Positions 26,157 to 35,374 of a stretch of 64,000 bases of DNA are shown one piece after another (within the stretch, counting starts at the first letter, position 1; the number at the start of each line of letters is the position of its first letter). Below the pieces are notes generated by a model. That model searched no databases, was not told the origin of the DNA, and saw nothing but the letters and a program-made list of their open reading frames with translations. The translations under genes were made by a program, and so were the position numbers. The DNA is from Oscillospiraceae bacterium (GTDB taxonomy: Bacteria; Bacillota; Clostridia; Oscillospirales; Oscillospiraceae), in contig JAFVXA010000046.1 of the NCBI GenBank assembly GCA_017501355.1, positions 43,568 through 107,567 on the forward strand, given 5' to 3'.

Positions 26157-28052
26157 TCAGATCAGCAGCAGACCCGACAGGGGAGGGAGGGTCACGGTGA
26201 GCTGACCGTCGGGGGCAAAGAAGCGCTGCTGATCCAGCGCATCCGTCAGCAGGGTTTTCCCGCAGGGGATGGTGACGGTGAGGGCTTCGTCTGCGGCATT
26301 GAGAATGAGCAGGGTGGTCTCCTCGCCGTAGCTGCGGGAGAAGGCGAGGACAGAGCCGCTGGCATAGAGATAGCGCAGATCGCCCTTGCGCAGAGACTCG
26401 CGCTTGCTGCGCAGCTGTCCCAAAATCTGATGGAAGCGCACCAGATCGCTGTCCTCCGCGCCCCAGGGGTAAGTGCCGCGGTTGAAGGGATCCTCCATGC
26501 CCTCCATGCCCGCCTCGTCACCGTAATAGATCAGGGGAGAGCCGGGGAAGCAGAACAGCAGCAGCGCACCGAGACGCAGGCGCTGTTCCGCCAGCTCTCT
26601 TGCGTTGACGCTGAGACGATAGAGGGCGCGCTCTGCCTTATCCGTGGGGGTGCCGCCGTCGGGCACGCCCAGAAGGGTCAGCATACGGGGCGTATCATGG
26701 GTGGAGAGGAAATTCATGGCACCGTAGAAGGCATCGGGGGGATAATTCTCCCGAATGTCCTCCATGCGGTGATAGAAGTTTGCCGCGTCGCCGCCGCGGA
26801 GATATTCCAGCGCCGCCGTGCGGAAGGGATAGTTCATCACGCCGTGGAGCTCATCGCCGAGGAAATAGCGGCGGCGCTCACTGTAGGCGATCTTGTTGCT
26901 GGCATCCTCCCAGACCTCGCCCATGAGGAAGGAATCGGGGTTTTCCTCCGCCATCGCCTTGCGGATGGCGGCGATGAAGGCATCGGGCAGCTCGTCGGCA
27001 ACGTCCAGTCGCCATGCGGACGCGCCCGCACGCAGCCAGCGCCGCACCACGGAGTTCTCGTTCGTCACGATGAAGTCCAGATAAGTAGGGTCGAGCTCGT
27101 TGACCGAGGGGAGAGTGGGCATGCCCCACCAGCTTTCGTACTGGTCGGGCCAGTGGGGGAAGCGATACCACGAATAGTAGGGGGAGTCCTTGGACTGCCC
27201 CGCACCGAGCTCGCCGTAGTAGCCCGATGCGTTGAAATAACGGCTGTCGTGACCGCTGTGGTTGAACACGCCGTCGATCATAATGCGGATGCCCAGCTCC
27301 TTCGCATCCTCGCAGAGAGTGCGGAAATCCTCTTCATCGCCCACCAGGGGGTCGATGCGGAGATAGTCCGCCGTGTTGTAGCGGTGGTTGGAGCTTGCCT
27401 CGAAAATGGGACAGAGGTAGATCGTGCCCACGCCGAGGGACTTGAGATAGGGGAGCTTTTCCCGAATGCCCAGGAGATTGCCGCCGTAGAAGTCATAGCA
27501 CCACTGGGGCTCCTGCGTGCGGGGCTCGAAGAACACGGGCTCGCTCCAGTCGGTGTGGACGAAGCGGTTGCCGATCATGCCCTGCGCCGAGGGGATGTGG
27601 GTGCGGCGGAAACGATCTGGGAAAATCTGGTAGGACACGCCCTCGCCAAACCATGCGGGCGTGTGATTTTTCTTGTAGACCGTCTGCTGATATTCTGCAG
27701 GTTCCCGCTTCTCCACATAGCCGTAGCGGTCGTACAGACGGGTGCTGCCGTCCTGATATTCCAGACGGAAGTGATACCAGAGCAGCTCCGCCTGCTCAGG
27801 TGCGGCAAAGCGCACGGAGAATACGGGACGGTGATCTTCGTTGCGGTGCTTTTTCAGCGGCAGCTCCTCGCATTTGTTTGCAAATTCGTGGCGCAGCAGC
27901 AGGGTCACCTGCGTCAGATGGCTCTTTGCTTCGCCGCGGAAGGTCAGCGTGATCTCCGTGCCGAGGGTGACGGCACCGAAGGGAGTTTTGCAGCGGCTGT
28001 CGCGGGAATCAAACAAAGGACAGGGACGTGCGCCCTGATCAAAACTTGGCAT
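26157..28052 (-). CDS. GH13 alpha-amylase family enzyme (neopullulanase/cyclomaltodextrinase-like)
   Basis: A 631-residue cytoplasmic glycoside hydrolase (no signal peptide). An N-terminal beta-sandwich (about 1-130) is typical of neopullulanase-type enzymes. The barrel carries the GH13 conserved regions DGVFNHSGHD, WRLDVADEL (Asp nucleophile), LMGEVWED (acid/base Glu) and LSTHDTPRML (transition-state Asp). A C-terminal beta domain begins at about 540. Such enzymes cut pullulan, cyclodextrins or short maltodextrins inside the cell. AAGGAGGG precedes the ATG, and it follows the mre/PBP2 cluster by 59 bases. Confidence 0.93.
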   Translation of the reverse strand: MPSFDQGARPCPLFDSRDSRCKTPFGAVTLGTEITLTFRGEAKSHLTQVTLLLRHEFANKCEELPLKKHRNEDHRPVFSVRFAAPEQAELLWYHFRLEYQDGSTRLYDRYGYVEKREPAEYQQTVYKKNHTPAWFGEGVSYQIFPDRFRRTHIPSAQGMIGNRFVHTDWSEPVFFEPRTQEPQWCYDFYGGNLLGIREKLPYLKSLGVGTIYLCPIFEASSNHRYNTADYLRIDPLVGDEEDFRTLCEDAKELGIRIMIDGVFNHSGHDSRYFNASGYYGELGAGQSKDSPYYSWYRFPHWPDQYESWWGMPTLPSVNELDPTYLDFIVTNENSVVRRWLRAGASAWRLDVADELPDAFIAAIRKAMAEENPDSFLMGEVWEDASNKIAYSERRRYFLGDELHGVMNYPFRTAALEYLRGGDAANFYHRMEDIRENYPPDAFYGAMNFLSTHDTPRMLTLLGVPDGGTPTDKAERALYRLSVNARELAEQRLRLGALLLFCFPGSPLIYYGDEAGMEGMEDPFNRGTYPWGAEDSDLVRFHQILGQLRSKRESLRKGDLRYLYASGSVLAFSRSYGEETTLLILNAADEALTVTIPCGKTLLTDALDQQRFFAPDGQLTVTLPPLSGLLLI

Positions 28053-28111
28053 AGGGAAAGCCCTCCTTGGGGTATGAGATTTGACCGACGGGGGTTGATG
28101 CGCCGCCGGAT

Positions 28112-30166
28112 TTAAGGGATCAGTGTATTTTCACCCACAGTGGAACCGGGGGCGGTTTCGGAAAAGTAAGCGTTGAGCATATCCACGGCGGCGCTGGCAA
28201 GAGCAGAGCCGCTGCCGCCCTTCTCGATGACGAGGGCAAGGGCGATCTCGGGATCGTCATAGGGAGCGAAGCAGACAAAAACACCGTTGTTGGTGTCTGT
28301 GCCGGTCTGGGCAGTACCGGTCTTTGCGCCGGCATCCACCACGCAGCGGGAGAAGGAGTAGGAGACGCTGCCGCTGCGTACCAGCTCATGCATACCCTCG
28401 AGAACCGCATCCCTGGTGGATTCGCTCATGCGGACGGTATTCAGCGGCGCTTCATCATAGACCTCCACCATGGTGCTGCCATCATAGGTTTTGACGTTTT
28501 TCAGCAGGTGGGCGGCATAATGCTCGCCATCGCCCACAAGGGTCGCAATGTAGTTTGCGAGCTGCAGGGGTGTAAACTGATTATAGGACTGACCGATGGA
28601 AGCCGCAAGGGTCTGACCGTCATACCAGGTCTGTCCCAGCTTCTGGGCAGCTTCGGGGGATGCGAGAGTGCCCGCGCGGTCGCCGATCTCGATGCCGGTC
28701 GGTGCGCCGAGACCGAACTGCATGGCGTAATCGCCGATGGTGGCAATGCCCGTCAGTCGTCCCACCTCATAGAAGAAGCAGTTGCAGCTTTCGGTGATGG
28801 CTTCGGACACATTCACAAGACCATGGGTGCGTCCGAGGGCGTAGACCCAGCAGCGGGGCTGATAGGACGGGGCGTAGTAGGTGTAGATACCGGTGTCACG
28901 GATCTTGGTTTGGGGGGTGATGATGCCGCTTTCGAGGGCTGCCACAGAGGTGACCATCTTAAACGTAGAGCCGGGAGCATAGAGACCGCTGGTTGCACGG
29001 TTATAGTAGGGGGAGATCTCCTGCTGACTGAGCTCGGTGTAATCCTCGTGATAGGTGGCGAGATCATAGTCGGGGTAGGAAGCCAGCGCCAGCACCTCGC
29101 CCGTGCCAACGCCGATGGCGGCAGCTGCCGCACCTCTTGCAATGCCGTCCTCCGCGGTCATGTTTTCCGTGGCGGTGGCAAGGATGCGTTCCACCTGCTC
29201 CTGAAAGTCCATGTCGAGGGTCAGTGCCACGGTATAGCCGGGCTCGGGGTCAACGGAATAAAGCTCACTGGTGATCTTGCCCGCATCGTTGGTGGTGATG
29301 AGGCGCTTACCGTCCTTGCCGTGGAGATAGGATTCAAAGGCTTTTTCCACGCCGCTCTTGCCGATGATGGCATCCATGGCATAGCCCTGTTCCTTGAGCT
29401 CCTGATATTCATCCTTCCAGATCACGCCCACCGTGCCGAGGACGTGGGCGGCGGCATCGGTCTCATAGCGGCGGCGAGAGCCTGTGCCGACGCTGGCACC
29501 GCGATAGTCGCCGTCGTTGATCTCGCTGATGAGCTCCACGCTGAGATCCTCTGCCATGACGTATGCATTGACGTTCATAATGCGCCGCAGGGTCAGCTCA
29601 TAGCGAACGCCGAGGATCTTTCTCGCGTCGGCATAGTCCATATCCTCGGGGATTTTGTATTCCTCCCTGAGACGGCGGACGAGGGTGGAGCAGGGGATGT
29701 CGGGAATGGGGTTTGCATCTGTCAGCTCGCGGGTCTGCACCTTGCGGCTGATGAGAAACTCGGAAAAGCGGGAGAGATAGGTGGGGGAGACCGCGTCTGT
29801 GAGATAGCGGGGACTTTGCTCTGCAATGGGCAGGGTGTCCTCCCAAGCAACGCCGTAGCTCTCCAGCAGCCCCAGCAGGCGGAGCACGGCATCGTTGATC
29901 TCCTCATGGGTGGAAAAGGAGGAGGAATCAAAGGTCAGGGTGTAGACCATCTGGTTGCCCACCATGACCTTGCCGTTTCGGTCGGTGAGGATGCCGCGGG
30001 AGGCGCTGACAGTTTCCTGATAGGTGATGGTGGAGGCGGAGCGCTGCAGGGTCTCCTCGCCGTGGACGACCTGTGCATCAAACAGCACTGCAAAAAAGCC
30101 CAGCAGGCACAGGGCGAACAGGGAAAACAGGATAACGAGGCGCTGGGAAAACTGTTTTGCGTCCAT
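28112..30166 (-). CDS. mrdA: Penicillin-binding protein 2 (class B transpeptidase, elongasome)
   Basis: D,D-transpeptidase that cross-links peptidoglycan during elongation. The 684-residue protein has one N-terminal membrane helix (about 8-30), the dimerisation domain with SASRGILTDRNGK, and a transpeptidase domain. Its active-site motifs are STFK (catalytic Ser, in GLYAPGSTFKMV), SCN (ESCNCFFYEVGRL) and KTGT (GAKTGTAQTG). Its place after mreC and mreD is the usual rod-shape cluster; rodA and mreB are not adjacent. A 20-base gap separates it from mreD. Confidence 0.95.
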   Translation of the reverse strand: MDAKQFSQRLVILFSLFALCLLGFFAVLFDAQVVHGEETLQRSASTITYQETVSASRGILTDRNGKVMVGNQMVYTLTFDSSSFSTHEEINDAVLRLLGLLESYGVAWEDTLPIAEQSPRYLTDAVSPTYLSRFSEFLISRKVQTRELTDANPIPDIPCSTLVRRLREEYKIPEDMDYADARKILGVRYELTLRRIMNVNAYVMAEDLSVELISEINDGDYRGASVGTGSRRRYETDAAAHVLGTVGVIWKDEYQELKEQGYAMDAIIGKSGVEKAFESYLHGKDGKRLITTNDAGKITSELYSVDPEPGYTVALTLDMDFQEQVERILATATENMTAEDGIARGAAAAAIGVGTGEVLALASYPDYDLATYHEDYTELSQQEISPYYNRATSGLYAPGSTFKMVTSVAALESGIITPQTKIRDTGIYTYYAPSYQPRCWVYALGRTHGLVNVSEAITESCNCFFYEVGRLTGIATIGDYAMQFGLGAPTGIEIGDRAGTLASPEAAQKLGQTWYDGQTLAASIGQSYNQFTPLQLANYIATLVGDGEHYAAHLLKNVKTYDGSTMVEVYDEAPLNTVRMSESTRDAVLEGMHELVRSGSVSYSFSRCVVDAGAKTGTAQTGTDTNNGVFVCFAPYDDPEIALALVIEKGGSGSALASAAVDMLNAYFSETAPGSTVGENTLIP

Positions 30167-30186
30167 GGCAGCTCCTTTCCGAGGGA

Positions 30187-30696
30187 TCAGTCATAAAAGT
30201 GGAAGCGGTGATAGAAGAAGGAATAGAGGAAATGCAGGGGTACGGCGAAGGGCAGCGCCAGCAGCAGCTCCTTGCCGCCGTAGAGCAGCACGTCAAAAAG
30301 ACGGGTACCGTCCGCTGCCATCAGCACCCAGCGCAGGAGATCGCCTGCGAGATAGGCAGCGACGGAGACGGTGAGAGAGCAGAGCAGCTGACCGCTGAGC
30401 AGCCGCCCGCTGATGATCCCCGAAAGGATCGCCGAAAACACAAAGCTCACCGTATAAAAGCAGGGGACGGGACCGATGAGCGCCAAATCGCAGAGCAGAC
30501 CAAAGAACAAGGCGAAGAGCATCCCCTCCGCGCCCGGTTCAAAGGCGGAGAGCATGGCGGCGATCATGGGCGGCAGAAACAGTGCCACGCCGAAAAGCCG
30601 CAGCTCCGGCAGCAGAAATTTCTGCACCAGCAGCACCAGCAGCGACACGGCGCTGTAAATGCTCCACTGGAAAATGATTTCAGATCTGGTTTTCAC
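30187..30696 (-). CDS. mreD: Rod shape-determining protein MreD
   Basis: Small integral membrane partner of MreC. The 169-residue protein is almost wholly hydrophobic with about five membrane helices (VSLLVLLVQKFLLPEL, VALFLPPMIAAMLSAF, LFALFFGLLCDLALIG and others). The acidic-glycine pair in GLLCDLALIGP is typical of the family. MreD sequences diverge strongly, so the call relies on size, topology and position between mreC and mrdA. Confidence 0.88.
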   Translation of the reverse strand: MKTRSEIIFQWSIYSAVSLLVLLVQKFLLPELRLFGVALFLPPMIAAMLSAFEPGAEGMLFALFFGLLCDLALIGPVPCFYTVSFVFSAILSGIISGRLLSGQLLCSLTVSVAAYLAGDLLRWVLMAADGTRLFDVLLYGGKELLLALPFAVPLHFLYSFFYHRFHFYD

Positions 30697-30715
30697 AAGC
30701 TGTCCATCCTCTCGT

Positions 30716-31555
30716 TCAGTCTACGACGACGAAATCCTTGATGATGAATGCCTGCGTCAGTTCGTCGAGCGCGGCGCGGGGGCGCAGGGTCGCGGTGAGG
30801 GAGAGACCGGAATCATCCACCTGCACCGACTCCACCGTGCCGATCACAAGACCCTGGGGATAGTAGCCGCCAAAGCCCGAGGTCACGATGAGGTCGCCCA
30901 CCGCCATGTCGGAATTGGTGTCCACATAGCGGGCGGTGAGTCTGCCCTCCGGCATGAGGTGAAAGTTGCCCTCGGCAACGCAGACCTCCTCCGTGCGGAA
31001 GTCCATGGCGCCCATGGAAAACTCGGTGTCCAGTACCGTCAGCACCTTGCACCAGTTGCCGCCAAGCTCCGACACGATGCCCACAAGATAGCCTGTGGAG
31101 GAAATGACGCAGTCGCCCATTTCCACGCCGTGTTTGCTGCCGCGGTTGAGGGTCAGGCTGGACTCCCAGTTGGAGCCGCCCTGCTCAATGACCTTGGCGG
31201 ATTCATAGGTGAAGTCCCGCTGCTGCTGCCGCAGGTTCAAAAGCTCCCGCAGAAGCTGATTTTCCTCGCTGTCCGCCTCTGCCTGCCGCAGTTTGCGCTC
31301 GGTCTCCGCCAGCTGAATTTCCAGCTCCTCGATCCGCGCTTCCATTTCGTGCACATCGGCAAAATGGGCGCGCTGATGCTCCACCCAGCCTGCCACGGCA
31401 GTGTAGCCGCTGCGGATGGGCGTGAGGGCAGTGTTGATGAAATTGCTCAGCGGCGAAGTGTTGGTGCTGAAAAAGTTCACCACGCACAGGGTCACCGCCG
31501 CGACAGTTGCGATAAACAGGACAAGAAAGCCGTTTTTCTGCAGAAATCGTTTCAC
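30716..31555 (-). CDS. mreC: Rod shape-determining protein MreC
   Basis: Bitopic elongasome scaffold. The 279-residue protein has an N-terminal membrane helix (about 8-27), a coiled coil (about 65-105: MEARIEELEIQLAETERKLR) and the beta-rich extracellular domain with GSKHGVEMGDCVIS, GSVIT-like turns and GDLIVTSGFGGYYPQGLVIG. It is followed at 19 bases by mreD and preceded by maf, a very common order. Confidence 0.95.
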   Translation of the reverse strand: MKRFLQKNGFLVLFIATVAAVTLCVVNFFSTNTSPLSNFINTALTPIRSGYTAVAGWVEHQRAHFADVHEMEARIEELEIQLAETERKLRQAEADSEENQLLRELLNLRQQQRDFTYESAKVIEQGGSNWESSLTLNRGSKHGVEMGDCVISSTGYLVGIVSELGGNWCKVLTVLDTEFSMGAMDFRTEEVCVAEGNFHLMPEGRLTARYVDTNSDMAVGDLIVTSGFGGYYPQGLVIGTVESVQVDDSGLSLTATLRPRAALDELTQAFIIKDFVVVD

Positions 31556-31602
31556 GGGAATACCTCTTATCTCAGAGAAATGTTCGTTGAGCGCTGAGCG
31601 GC

Positions 31603-32178
31603 TCAGTCAAAAAATCGGATGCCGAACTCGCGCAGCATACGGGACAGGCGCAGCACGGGCAGACCCATCACATTGAAAAAGTCGCCGTCGATGCGCTCCA
31701 CCAGCAGCGCGCCGAGACTCTGCACGCCGTAAGCGCCCGCTTTGTCCATGGGATCGCCTGTTGCGATGTAGCCGCGAAGCTCCGCTTCGGACGCTTCGCG
31801 GAAATAGACCCGCGTGGGCTCAGACTCCGTGAGGATGTGATCGCCCTGCATGACGGTGACACCGGTGCAGACGGTGTGGCTTCGCCCCTGCAGTGCCGTG
31901 AGCATACGAAGGGCATCCTCCTCGTCTCTGGGCTTGCCGAGACGGTGCTCGTCGAGAAACACCATGGTGTCCGCCGTGATGACGATGTCATCTTCTGCCA
32001 CCAGTTCCTTTGCGGCAAGCGCCTTCACCCGGGAGATGTATTCCACAGTCTCCTGCGGTGTCAGCCCATCGGGACAGGATTCGTCCGCTTCGGGGACGAG
32101 GATCTTGAAATCAGTCAGCCCCATGCGCTGCAGCAGCTCCTGCCGGCGGGGGGACTTGGATGCGAGAATGAGAGCCAT
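31603..32178 (-). CDS. maf: Maf family nucleoside-triphosphate pyrophosphatase
   Basis: House-cleaning enzyme that hydrolyses non-canonical or excess nucleotides (dTTP, UTP and modified forms) to monophosphates. The 191-residue protein starts with the signature LILASKSPRRQELLQRMG and contains ITADTMVFLDEHRLGKP and GAYGVQSLGALLVERIDGDF. It stands directly upstream of mreC, as in many Bacillota, where Maf overproduction affects septum formation. Length is normal. Confidence 0.95.
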   Translation of the reverse strand: MALILASKSPRRQELLQRMGLTDFKILVPEADESCPDGLTPQETVEYISRVKALAAKELVAEDDIVITADTMVFLDEHRLGKPRDEEDALRMLTALQGRSHTVCTGVTVMQGDHILTESEPTRVYFREASEAELRGYIATGDPMDKAGAYGVQSLGALLVERIDGDFFNVMGLPVLRLSRMLREFGIRFFD

Positions 32179-32208
32179 AAGAATATGATTTCCTTTCAGG
32201 AACTTGGT

Positions 32209-32658
32209 TTATCTTCCGGTAGAGCCGAAGCCGCCTGCGCCCCGCTCCGTCTCGGGCAGCTGATCCACCAGCTCCAGCGCGGGCTGTACCACGGGGGTCA
32301 CCATGAGCTGGGCGATGCGGTCGCCGGGGAGGATGGTGTAGGGCGTGCTGCCGATGTTCAGCAGTGCCACGCCGATCTCACCGCGATAGTCGCTGTCGAT
32401 GACACCGACACCGTTGGCAAGGCAGACACCGCCCTTGGCGGCAAGTCCGCTGCGGGCAAACACCAGCGCCACATAGTCTGCCGAGGGCAGGGCGATGGCA
32501 ATGCCGCTGGGAATGACCATCCGCCCACCGGGGGCGATCTCCACGGGCTCGCTCACACAGGCACGAAGGTCCATGGCGGCAGAGCCGGGGGTGGCGTAAG
32601 AGGGCAGGGGGATCTCCGTCCCCAGCAGGGGAGAGAGGACTTTGATGGCAAGCTTCAT
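32209..32658 (-). CDS. dut: dUTP pyrophosphatase (trimeric)
   Basis: Hydrolyses dUTP to dUMP, keeping uracil out of DNA. All five trimeric dUTPase motifs are present in 149 residues: AAMDLRA (I), FARSGLAAKGG (II), GVIDSDYRGEIGV (III), LPGDRIAQLMV (IV) and the glycine-rich C-terminal ERGAGGFGSTGR (V). It lies between the U32 gene and maf; a short palindromic leader precedes it. Confidence 0.97.
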   Translation of the reverse strand: MKLAIKVLSPLLGTEIPLPSYATPGSAAMDLRACVSEPVEIAPGGRMVIPSGIAIALPSADYVALVFARSGLAAKGGVCLANGVGVIDSDYRGEIGVALLNIGSTPYTILPGDRIAQLMVTPVVQPALELVDQLPETERGAGGFGSTGR

Positions 32659-32659
32659 A

Positions 32660-32700
32660 GAAAACTCCTATACGATTCGTATAATCGAATGCGAAAAATA
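32660..32700 (-). promoter_or_regulatory. dut leader with dyad element
   Basis: The 90-base gap upstream of dut contains CGATTCGTATAATCG, an inverted repeat directly before the AGGAG ribosome site. It resembles, more loosely, the 40-base segment shared by the aspS and mscL leaders. Its function is unknown. Confidence 0.4.
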
Positions 32701-32748
32701 TAGATTGAAATCAAAAGCGCGGGGTATGGGACGGTTGAACCCGTTTCT

Positions 32749-34827
32749 TTATTCCACGCCGCGGGTGTAGAGACCGCGGGTAAAGTCCGCGGGGACTTCG
32801 CTGCATTCGCCAAGATAGCTGCGGAAGATGCGCACACATTCCTCGGGGGATTCCGTCGTAAAGCGCAGGCGGGCAAAGTGCAGACCGAGGCTGCGATAGT
32901 CGTTCTTGTCCGCAAGGAACATGACCTTGGCATTTTGCAGCTCGCTGCGGCAGCCAAAGGCGGGAACGATGGGGAACTCTGCTCCCGTGCGGTCGCGGAG
33001 GACGTGGGGGGGTTCGCAGCGGCAGCCGAGGGAGTTGTGGATGAGACAATTCTCCGTTACCATCAGCGGCAGCCGACCGTAGACGATGGCTTCCGTGGGC
33101 AGGGGCTTGCTCAGATCGCGGATCTGCTCCCGCCGCAGCTCAAAGGAGACGGTGGCAGAGCTGAGACCCATGTGCTTCATAAAGCTGAGGGCTTCGGAGT
33201 TGAAGAGGTTCAGCCCGAAGTCGCCCCGCAGGGCGAGGCCCAAAGGCTGCACCATGGGAAGCTGACCGAGGTTGCCGATGGCAACGCTCTTTACGCCCTT
33301 TGCCATGGCGCGGCGAAGCATTTCGAGAAGCTTTTCCTCGTCTCTGTCCCGCCAGATGCGGGGCAGCACCGCGCAGAACTCGGTCTGCCCCGCATAGGGG
33401 GCAAGGTCCATGTCGTCCAGAATTTCGAGAGGAATGTCCACGCGGGCGGGGCGGCAGGCGATGAGCTCTGCCGTGAGCTGCGCGGCGCGCTTGATGGAGC
33501 AGGTGAACAGGGGATCTCCTTCACAGCCCTTTACCCGTTCAGAGGGGACAAAGTCCCGCAGTATGGGATCGGGCACAGCGGTTCTTGCGTCGGCAAGGCG
33601 CTGCAGCACCTCGCGGCGCAGGGCGTTGAGGGCAGATGCGCTCATCATCAGACCGCCTTCGAGGGTCACGGACACGTCGGTGACGCGGAAGGCTGTGCCG
33701 CCGCTTTTGCTCAGGCGGGTGCGGACCTCCTCCTCCGTGAGGGAGCGGCTGCGCGCCGCCTCTGCCGTCTCGCCGCTGACCATGACAAGGTTGCCGTCCG
33801 CATCCTCGGCGCGGAGGGTGGCGGGGGCATCCTTACGGATGGTGCAGGCAAGTCGCACATCCACCACTCGGCGGTCCTCTTTTTCATAGAGAGCCTTGGC
33901 TTTCGCGTACAGATCCCTGGGCTCGGGGGTGTTTTCGCTGCGGGTGCCGAACATCTGCGGACCCTTGCGCCCCTCCCAGTACTCCTGTGTGAAGCCGCTG
34001 CGGCTGAAGATCTCTTCCAGAGTGCGCAGCTCTTCCTTCGTCGCCTTGCGGTTTTCCCGCAGCAGGCGTGCGTAAATATCGGTGATGAGCGCCACATATT
34101 CGGGGCGCTTCATGCGTCCTTCCAGTTTGAGACAGGCAATGCCCATCTCCGCCATTTCGGGCACGGCGGAGGCAAGGCAGCTGTCCTTGAGGGAGAGGGG
34201 ATAGCGGTCGGCTTTGCCGTCCACGCCGTAGGGCAGGCGACAGGGCTGGGCGCAGAGACCGCGGTTGCCGCTGCGACCGCCGATGACGGCGCTCATGGCG
34301 CACTGACCGCTGTAGCACATACAAAACGCGCCGTGGACAAAGGATTCCACTTCGATGGGGGAACGCTCGGCGATATAGCGGGTATCCTCGCGGGAGAGCT
34401 CACGGGCAAGGACGGCGCGGGTGATGCCGAGCCGTGCCGCTTCCTTCACGCCGCCGAGGGTGAAAATGCTCATCTGGGTGCTGGCGTGAATGTGGGTCTC
34501 GGGGATCACCTGCTGCAGCATCTGCAGCACGCCGAAGTCCTGCACAAGGATGGCATCCACGCCGCAGCGGGCGGCATGGCGGGCAGTCTCTGCCGCGCCG
34601 TGAAGCTCACGGTCGGTCAGACAGGTGTTCATGGTGAGATAGACCTTCACACCCCGCAAATGGCAATAACGAACCGCCTCCGCAAATTCCTCCGCGGAGA
34701 AGTTTTTGGCGTTGCGTCTGGCGTTGAAGTCACCAAAGCCGAGAAATACCGCGTCCGCCCCCGACTGCACGGCGGCGACCAGCGCTTCCCACGAGCCCGC
34801 GGGGGAGAGAAGCTCGGGGCGCATCAT
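32749..34827 (-). CDS. Peptidase U32 family protein with DUF3656 domain
   Basis: A 692-residue member of the U32 family, whose characterised members include collagenase-like proteases and the radical/Fe-S tRNA and rRNA hydroxylation proteins (TrhP, RlhA). The family signature ESFVHGAFCMCYSGQCAMS and GRSGNRGLCAQPCRLPYG supplies four conserved cysteines for a probable Fe-S site at about residues 168-195. The middle 200 residues fit the DUF3656 insert and the C-terminal part resembles a second U32-like lobe. Its ATG overlaps the zapA stop (ATGA), a pairing common in Clostridia. RNA hydroxylation is more likely than proteolysis, but this is inference. Confidence 0.9.
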   Translation of the reverse strand: MMRPELLSPAGSWEALVAAVQSGADAVFLGFGDFNARRNAKNFSAEEFAEAVRYCHLRGVKVYLTMNTCLTDRELHGAAETARHAARCGVDAILVQDFGVLQMLQQVIPETHIHASTQMSIFTLGGVKEAARLGITRAVLARELSREDTRYIAERSPIEVESFVHGAFCMCYSGQCAMSAVIGGRSGNRGLCAQPCRLPYGVDGKADRYPLSLKDSCLASAVPEMAEMGIACLKLEGRMKRPEYVALITDIYARLLRENRKATKEELRTLEEIFSRSGFTQEYWEGRKGPQMFGTRSENTPEPRDLYAKAKALYEKEDRRVVDVRLACTIRKDAPATLRAEDADGNLVMVSGETAEAARSRSLTEEEVRTRLSKSGGTAFRVTDVSVTLEGGLMMSASALNALRREVLQRLADARTAVPDPILRDFVPSERVKGCEGDPLFTCSIKRAAQLTAELIACRPARVDIPLEILDDMDLAPYAGQTEFCAVLPRIWRDRDEEKLLEMLRRAMAKGVKSVAIGNLGQLPMVQPLGLALRGDFGLNLFNSEALSFMKHMGLSSATVSFELRREQIRDLSKPLPTEAIVYGRLPLMVTENCLIHNSLGCRCEPPHVLRDRTGAEFPIVPAFGCRSELQNAKVMFLADKNDYRSLGLHFARLRFTTESPEECVRIFRSYLGECSEVPADFTRGLYTRGVE

Positions 34828-35141
34828 TTGCGGTTATTCTGCAGGCGGAAGATCTCGCGCTTGAGCTCGGAGATCTCGTTCTTGGCGCGGTTTGCCTCGT
34901 CCAGATAGCCCTTGAGCTGGCTGCGGAGGTTTTCCGCATTCTGCTGGGACTTCATCAGCTCGTCGGCAAGGTTCAGCGCGGTGAGCACGGCTGCGTCGGT
35001 GCGGCTGACCTTGGCAGCATGGAGGGTCTCGCTCATTTTGCCGTCCACATACTGACCCACCTTCTCCATGTAGGAGGGGGCTTCATCTGCCAGCAGGGTG
35101 TAGTCCTCGCCGCAAATATTGATCACGATACGGTTTTCCAT
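34824..35141 (-). CDS. zapA: Cell division protein ZapA
   Basis: Small FtsZ-bundling protein. The ATG at 35141 gives 105 residues: the ZapA head MENRIVINICGEDYTLLADE followed by VGQYVDGKMSETLHAA and a C-terminal coiled coil (KSQQNAENLRSQLKGYLDEA). The frame extends 11 codons upstream through a leader hairpin, but GGGAGG is correctly spaced for the internal ATG (an ATG one codon earlier is the alternative). Translationally coupled to the U32 gene. Confidence 0.92.
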   Translation of the reverse strand: MENRIVINICGEDYTLLADEAPSYMEKVGQYVDGKMSETLHAAKVSRTDAAVLTALNLADELMKSQQNAENLRSQLKGYLDEANRAKNEISELKREIFRLQNNRK

Positions 35142-35157
35142 CATATTCCTCCCTAAG

Positions 35158-35236
35158 CTGTGCGCACGGCGCACAGTTCTTTCTTTCTGCGGCGAACAAA
35201 CGCCGAGATACTTATACCAATACAGAATCCATTATA
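35158..35236 (-). promoter_or_regulatory. zapA promoter and leader hairpins
   Basis: On the complement a TATAAT (35236-35231) lies about 90 bases before zapA, with only a weak -35. The leader contains CGGCG-AACAAA-CGCCG (35190-35205) and, right before the ribosome site, CTGTGCGC-ACG-GCGCACAG. The second could mask or pause upstream of the Shine-Dalgarno. Confidence 0.55.
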
Positions 35237-35374
35237 ACACAAAATCCCGTCTGGTAAATCCCTTTTGCCCATTTTTCAAGAGGGGCGGCGCAGAAATTCC
35301 TGTTTACGAACCGCAGGGAATCATGTAAAATAAAGGACACAAGTCCCGTTGGACGAAGGAAGGGGGTGCGGCTT

